A stretch of 39,058 nucleotides of DNA from Acidimicrobiia bacterium (lineage in GTDB: Bacteria; Actinomycetota; Acidimicrobiia; Acidimicrobiales; CAIXPF01): positions 1 to 39,058 of the forward strand of contig WHTX01000007.1 in the NCBI GenBank assembly GCA_009377505.1, given 5' to 3'. Both the position numbers and the translations under genes were made by a program. The notes beneath the pieces were generated by a model. It made no database searches. It saw only the letters and a program-made list of their open reading frames with translations, and was not told the origin of the DNA. Of this stretch, positions 35,901 through 39,058 are shown one piece after another (within the stretch, counting starts at the first letter, position 1; every line of letters begins with the position of its first letter).

Positions 35901-36440
35901 CCTCCACCTCGTCGGGGTGGCGGACGACCCGCATCCCCCGCCCGCCGCCGCCGGCCACGGCCTTGATGACCATGGCGCCGCCGGTCCCGAGGGAGCCCAG
36001 GAACGCCCGGGCCTCGCCGACGCCCACCGGGCCGGCCGAGCCCGCCAGCACGGGGACGTCGGCGGCCCGGGCCGCGTCGCGGGCGCGGGCCTTGTCACCG
36101 AAGAGGGCCAGCACCTCGGGCCGCGGCCCCACGAAGGTGACCCCGCCGCTGCGCAGGCCTCGGCGAAGGCGGCGTTCTCGCTGAGGAAGCCGTAGCCGGG
36201 GTGGAGCGCGTCAGCGCCGACGTCCGCCGCCACAGCCAGGAGCTGGGCGCCGTCGAGGTAGGCGGCGGCACCTCGCCCGGGGAGCGGTCGGGCGAGGTCG
36301 GCGGCACGCGTGTGCAGGGACGTGGCGTCGTCGGCCGAGTGGACGGCGACGGCGCGCACGCCGAGCTCGGCGCACGCCCGGCTCACCCTGATGGCGATCT
36401 CGCCCCGATTGGCGATCAACAGCGTCGATGGCAGTGCCAC
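32998..36440 (-). CDS. Single-chain acyl-CoA carboxylase (BC-BCCP-CT), with one apparent frameshift
   Basis: About 1,147 residues after one base is restored. Order: biotin carboxylase (STLLIANRGEIAIRVSRACA, HPGYGFLSENAAFAEACAAA, ATP-grasp loop VAGGGGRGMRVV, FIEANPRLQVEHTVTEEVTG). Next is a biotin carrier (LVMESMKMEHEVRAEVGG, biotinyl Lys about 579), then a carboxyltransferase (LFAEGGGGRPGDTDGGDFGS, LCDTPGIMVGPEVERTALVR). It would carboxylate an acyl-CoA with ATP and bicarbonate, as in the single-chain long-chain acyl-CoA carboxylases of actinobacteria. The GTG at 36440 follows GGGGAG. Near 36141-36144 a C run (G on the coding strand) looks one base short: the frames join as CAAAGVTFVGPRPEVL. 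Substrate range is unknown. Confidence 0.9.
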
Positions 36441-36753
36441 GTGTCTCCCCTCGAGCCGACCTCGCGGCGGCCGCCGGACACTCTCGCGCGGCGCGCCGGG
36501 CCCGCCCCGGTCGCGGGGCTGTGGGTCTGCTCGTTCGTTCGAGGCGGTGGGGCCGGGATGGCGCGCCCGTCGAAGGGGGTGGGTTCCCGGGACGCCGGTC
36601 CTGGGCATTGCTCCGGTGGTGAAATGCCCAGTGGGGGACGGCGCGCCTGGCGGGACGCGGGGGCGTGCAGGCCGCGGTCCGGCGCGTTTCGGGCTGCCCT
36701 CCGAGTCAGCCCGCGTCGCAGGTGGCAGCGGAGTACGCAGGTCTCCGCCTCCT

Positions 36754-36785
36754 CGGCCGCCCCCGCCCTCGTCACGAGGCGGCCG
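36754..36785. repeat. Strong GC hairpin beside the MITE-like element
   Basis: CCTCGT (36767-36772) and ACGAGG (36774-36779) form an inner stem. CGGCCG at 36754-36759 and 36780-36785 can form an outer stem across a bulge. It lies 10 bases left of the MITE-like element. Confidence 0.5.
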
Positions 36786-36794
36786 CAGGCGGCG

Positions 36795-36959
36795 AGTGTC
36801 CTGGAAGGTTGGTCCGTTGAGGAATTCGGCGAGGGCTGGGCGTCGCTTCGCAAGGACGAGGACGCAGGCAGGGTGGGGTGTCCCCTGGCGAGGACGAGGA
36901 CGCCGCGAGCGGCGTTCAGACCTGGCGAATTACCGACATGATCAGCCTTCCAGGACACT
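36795..36959. mobile_element. 165-base MITE-like element with 14-base perfect terminal inverted repeats
   Basis: AGTGTCCTGGAAGG (36795-36808) is the exact reverse complement of CCTTCCAGGACACT (36946-36959). Similarity continues inward with a few changes through TGxTC and on to AATTCG (left) and CGAATT (right), about 35-40 bases per end. The centre holds a GGGG-TGT-CCCC hairpin and a duplicated GGACGAGGACGC. There is no transposase and no clear target duplication. It looks like a non-autonomous remnant of an insertion sequence whose family I cannot name. Confidence 0.55.
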
Positions 36960-37069
36960 AGCTAGGGGACGGCCCCCGGCGAGCCCGGCCACGCCTGGCG
37001 GCACCACCTGACCAGCGCGGCCGCCCCGCCATTTCGTCACGGGAGCAACGGCCATGGACAGCGTGAGGC

Positions 37070-37093
37070 CCCGTGCCTCGTGCGAGGCACGGG
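37070..37093 (-). terminator. Perfect 11-base hairpin downstream of the PPOX-fold gene
   Basis: CCCGTGCCTCG (37070-37080) and CGAGGCACGGG (37083-37093) pair perfectly around a two-base centre. It lies about 73 bases past the PPOX gene's stop on its strand. There is no U-tract, so it is a candidate terminator or structured RNA end. Confidence 0.45.
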
Positions 37094-37165
37094 ACCGTCG
37101 AGGCAGAGACACCACTCAACGTGCGACGCTGTAGTCCCAGGCAGGCCATTAGCTCGGGAGCAGAC

Positions 37166-37564
37166 CTAGGCCCGGCCGAGCGCGGTGTCCACGCTGATCT
37201 CGATGGTGGCCCGGTCGGGGCGCTCCTTGGGCTGGCGGTAGCGGGCCGCGTACCGGCGGATGCCCTCGGCGTTGCGGGCCGGGTCGGTCGTCACGGTGGC
37301 CGTCCCCTCCAGGGTCAGCCAGCGCCCGCCGTCGACCTGGCACACCACGGCACGGCTGCCCGGGCACGTCAGGACGTTGCGCACCTTCCTCGAAGCGGTG
37401 AAGGTGATGACCCGGACGAGGCCCGAGGCGGCGTCGAAGCTGAAGCCGACCGGGGCGACGTGAGGCGACCCGTCCGGCCGCAAGGTCGTCAGCGTTGCCA
37501 GGTGCCGATCGGCGAGGAAGGCGAGCACCTCGGGCGGGAGGTCGGCGGGGTCGAAGCGGGCCAT
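37166..37564 (-). CDS. PPOX-class (split beta-barrel) F420-dependent oxidoreductase
   Basis: A 132-residue protein of the pyridoxamine-5'-phosphate-oxidase-like fold in its actinobacterial F420-binding form (FDOR-B like). It reads MARFDPADLPPEVLAFLADR, HLATLTTLRPDGSPHVAPVG, VRVITFTASRKVRNVLTCPG and GRWLTLEGTATVTTDPARN. These proteins form dimers and reduce quinones, enones or tetrapyrrole-like substrates with reduced F420, or bind heme or flavin. The ATG at 37564 gives the usual N-terminus. It lies 25 bases after the permease gene on the same strand and may be its last co-transcribed gene. Confidence 0.85.
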   Translation of the reverse strand: MARFDPADLPPEVLAFLADRHLATLTTLRPDGSPHVAPVGFSFDAASGLVRVITFTASRKVRNVLTCPGSRAVVCQVDGGRWLTLEGTATVTTDPARNAEGIRRYAARYRQPKERPDRATIEISVDTALGRA

Positions 37565-37589
37565 GGCCCGTTGCTAGCAGCCGCGCCAG

Positions 37590-39058
37590 CTACTCGGCGG
37601 CGAGGGCGTCGACCACGTCGACCCGTGCCGCCCGGCGCGCCGGCAACGCCGCCGCCGCCACCCCGGCCAGCCCGGTGGCCAGGACCACGCCGGCGAGCTG
37701 CAGCAGGGGCACCTCGAGCTGCCGGTAGCCGCCCTGGCCCACGGCTCCCAGGGTGGCCCAGGCCAAGCCCACCCCCACCACCACGCCGGCCACGGACCCG
37801 ACCAGCGACACGGCCACCGCCTCCCAGCGCACCAGCGCCCGCACCTGGCGCCCGCTCGCCCCCACCGCTCGCAGCAGGGCCAGCTCGCGCCGCCGCTCGA
37901 CGGTGCCGAGGGCGAGCGTGTTGGCCACGCCGACGATGGCGATGGCGATGGCGATGGCCAGGGCCACGAGGGCCAGCGCGAGCTCGAGCGCCCGGTCGAC
38001 CCGCGCCTCCTGCTCCGCCTGGTACTCGCCGGGGTCGAGCAGGCGAGCTGAGGGGTAGCGGGCGACCACGTCGGTCAGCTCGGTCCGCAACCGCGAGCGG
38101 TCGGCACCGGCGTCGAGGCCCACGAACACCTGGGCGTCGGCCGGGTCGGCCTGGCGTCGGGCGAGGGCCTCCACGCCGAGGAGCAGGTCGCCGGTCAGGT
38201 CGGCGTTGCGGTACAGGGCGACGACGTGGAAGCGCTCGGGGCCCGTGGTCGGGAAGGCGACGGTCACCGGGTCGCCCAGCTCCCAGCCCTCCTCGCTCGC
38301 CCGCTCGACGTTCACGGCGAGGCCGTCGCCCCCGAGGTCGGCCACCGAGCCGCTGGCCAGGCCGACGTCGAAGATCGGGGCCAGGGAGGCGGCGTCCACG
38401 GCCGGCACCGCCTGCGCACGGCCTGCCACCTCGACCTGGGCGACGCGGACCCCGGAGGCCACGGCCACCCCGGGCACGGCGCCGAGGTCGCGGGCCAGCT
38501 CGGGGGGCAGGCCCCCCGCGCCCCCGCCGAGGGAGCCCGCGGGGCCGTCGACGACGACGAAGTCTCCCCGGAAGGTGCCCGAGACGGCGTTCGACACGCC
38601 GTTGCGCACCGACGCCGCCATGACCAGCAGGGTGCTGGCCACGCCGACGCCGACGACGAGACTGCCCGCCGTCGCCGCCACCCGCCGCGGTTCTCGGCCC
38701 AGCCCGCGGCGGGCCAGAGCCGCGGCCGGCCCCCGCCCCGACCTGCCCCCGACCACGAGCCCCGCGGCCGCCACGGCGGCCACGACGGCGAACCCCAGCC
38801 CCTCGGCGAACCGGTCGGCCAGAGAGGCCAGCCCGATCCCCGCCGCCACCGCGGCCATGGCCACGCCCAGGGCCACCAGCGCCACCCCGGTGGACGGGTG
38901 GCCGGCGAGGCGCAGGGCCGGCGCCACCAGGGCCGGTCCGGCGAGGCCGATGCCGACCACCCCCAGGGCCCCGCCCACGACCAGCGCCGCCGCCCCGCCC
39001 TGCGCGGCTCCCGTGCCCGCCAGCACGGCGCCCGCGGCGACGAGCCCGACGAGACCGG
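37590..39058 (-). CDS. FtsX-like ABC transporter permease (5' end outside window)
   Basis: 489 codons are visible; the frame is open to the window edge, so the N-terminal part is missing. It belongs to the FtsX/MacB-like permease family. Several transmembrane helices come first, then a GREPRRVAATAGSLVVGVGV region and a large extracytoplasmic MacB-PCD-like domain (FRGDFVVVDGPAGSLGGG, GVAVASGVRVAQVEVAGRAQ). The C-terminal FtsX core has three helices (ALALVALAIAIAIAIVGVAN, the ERRRELALLRAVGASGRQVR loop, LPARRAARVDVVDALAAE). It would pair with an ATPase encoded upstream, outside the window. Likely cargo is a lipoprotein or lipid, unknown here. Confidence 0.88.
   Translation of the reverse strand, partial: GLVGLVAAGAVLAGTGAAQGGAAALVVGGALGVVGIGLAGPALVAPALRLAGHPSTGVALVALGVAMAAVAAGIGLASLADRFAEGLGFAVVAAVAAAGLVVGGRSGRGPAAALARRGLGREPRRVAATAGSLVVGVGVASTLLVMAASVRNGVSNAVSGTFRGDFVVVDGPAGSLGGGAGGLPPELARDLGAVPGVAVASGVRVAQVEVAGRAQAVPAVDAASLAPIFDVGLASGSVADLGGDGLAVNVERASEEGWELGDPVTVAFPTTGPERFHVVALYRNADLTGDLLLGVEALARRQADPADAQVFVGLDAGADRSRLRTELTDVVARYPSARLLDPGEYQAEQEARVDRALELALALVALAIAIAIAIVGVANTLALGTVERRRELALLRAVGASGRQVRALVRWEAVAVSLVGSVAGVVVGVGLAWATLGAVGQGGYRQLEVPLLQLAGVVLATGLAGVAAAALPARRAARVDVVDALAAE
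37935..37958. repeat. Four copies of a 6-base repeat inside the permease gene
   Basis: GATGGC is repeated four times, encoding alternating Ala-Ile in a transmembrane helix. Copy-number change would keep the frame. Confidence 0.7.

Larger units (their letters stand above)
36441..37165. other. 725-base non-coding region
   Basis: No open frame here has a believable start, domain or composition. It holds two hairpins and a MITE-like inverted-repeat element, listed separately. It lies between the carboxylase start and the stop of the PPOX-fold gene, both on the minus strand, so it must also hold the carboxylase promoter. Confidence 0.6.

Noticed and set aside
36201-37011. Open frames in the gap left of the PPOX gene, including a 180-codon minus frame
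   Set aside because: No domain, no sensible composition, and they run through the MITE-like inverted repeats and the carboxylase 5' end.
37139-37170. A tRNA-like string near TTAGCTCGGGAGCAGA
   Set aside because: No acceptor, anticodon or T-arm can be completed around it, and it runs into the PPOX gene.

Overview
The window is a very GC-rich stretch of an actinobacterial chromosome. Class is inferred, most likely Acidimicrobiia or a relative. Supporting signs are a mycothiol-type formaldehyde dehydrogenase, several F420/FMN-type oxidoreductases, a BTAD (AfsR/SARP) regulator, an actinobacterial Lhr helicase, a single-chain acyl-CoA carboxylase and a cell-wall protein with a threonine-rich linker and LARTG sorting signal. 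No rRNA, tRNA, CRISPR array or complete insertion sequence was found.

Layout. 1-9.9 kb: patatin-like lipase (cut by the window edge), cupredoxin lipoprotein, lhr helicase, class-C beta-lactamase-like hydrolase, MFS exporter and a Fic AMPylase. 10-11.2 kb: a luciferase-like oxidoreductase. 11.2-15.0 kb: a decayed Rhs/YD-repeat polymorphic-toxin locus of visibly lower GC. It has a 5'-truncated Rhs core ending in a HEVKH zincin-like tip, a small membrane protein whose start overlaps the Rhs stop, two recombined orphan Rhs tips, and further small immunity-like ORFs. 15.1-20.4 kb: a PaaI-like thioesterase, then a tight leftward operon ligB-ligA-cyclase-acetamidase, divergent from a nitroreductase/polysaccharide-deacetylase pair; this looks like a ring-cleavage catabolic module. 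20.4-26.2 kb: LARTG surface protein, F420 LLM oxidoreductase with a SnoaL-like partner, cupin, PLP threonine/serine dehydratase, aldo/keto reductase and a small secreted two-repeat protein. 26.4-33 kb: BTAD-NTPase-TPR regulator, mycothiol-dependent formaldehyde dehydrogenase, DedA-like protein and a two-gene unit whose first gene carries an in-frame TGA. 33-39 kb: BC-BCCP-CT carboxylase, a 725-base non-coding gap with a MITE-like inverted-repeat element, a PPOX-fold protein and an FtsX-type permease (cut by the window edge).

The most notable item is 31337-31909. It is a UGSC-family protein in which the TGA at 31622-31624 reads as selenocysteine (His-Sec-Gly-Ser-Cys), followed by an overlapping partner gene. 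Separately, four otherwise intact genes (lhr, the Rhs core, the LARTG protein and the carboxylase) each need a one-base correction to restore one reading frame. That suggests either residual indels in the assembly or several recent frameshifts. No function could be checked by search here; family names rest on recognised motifs and gene order.
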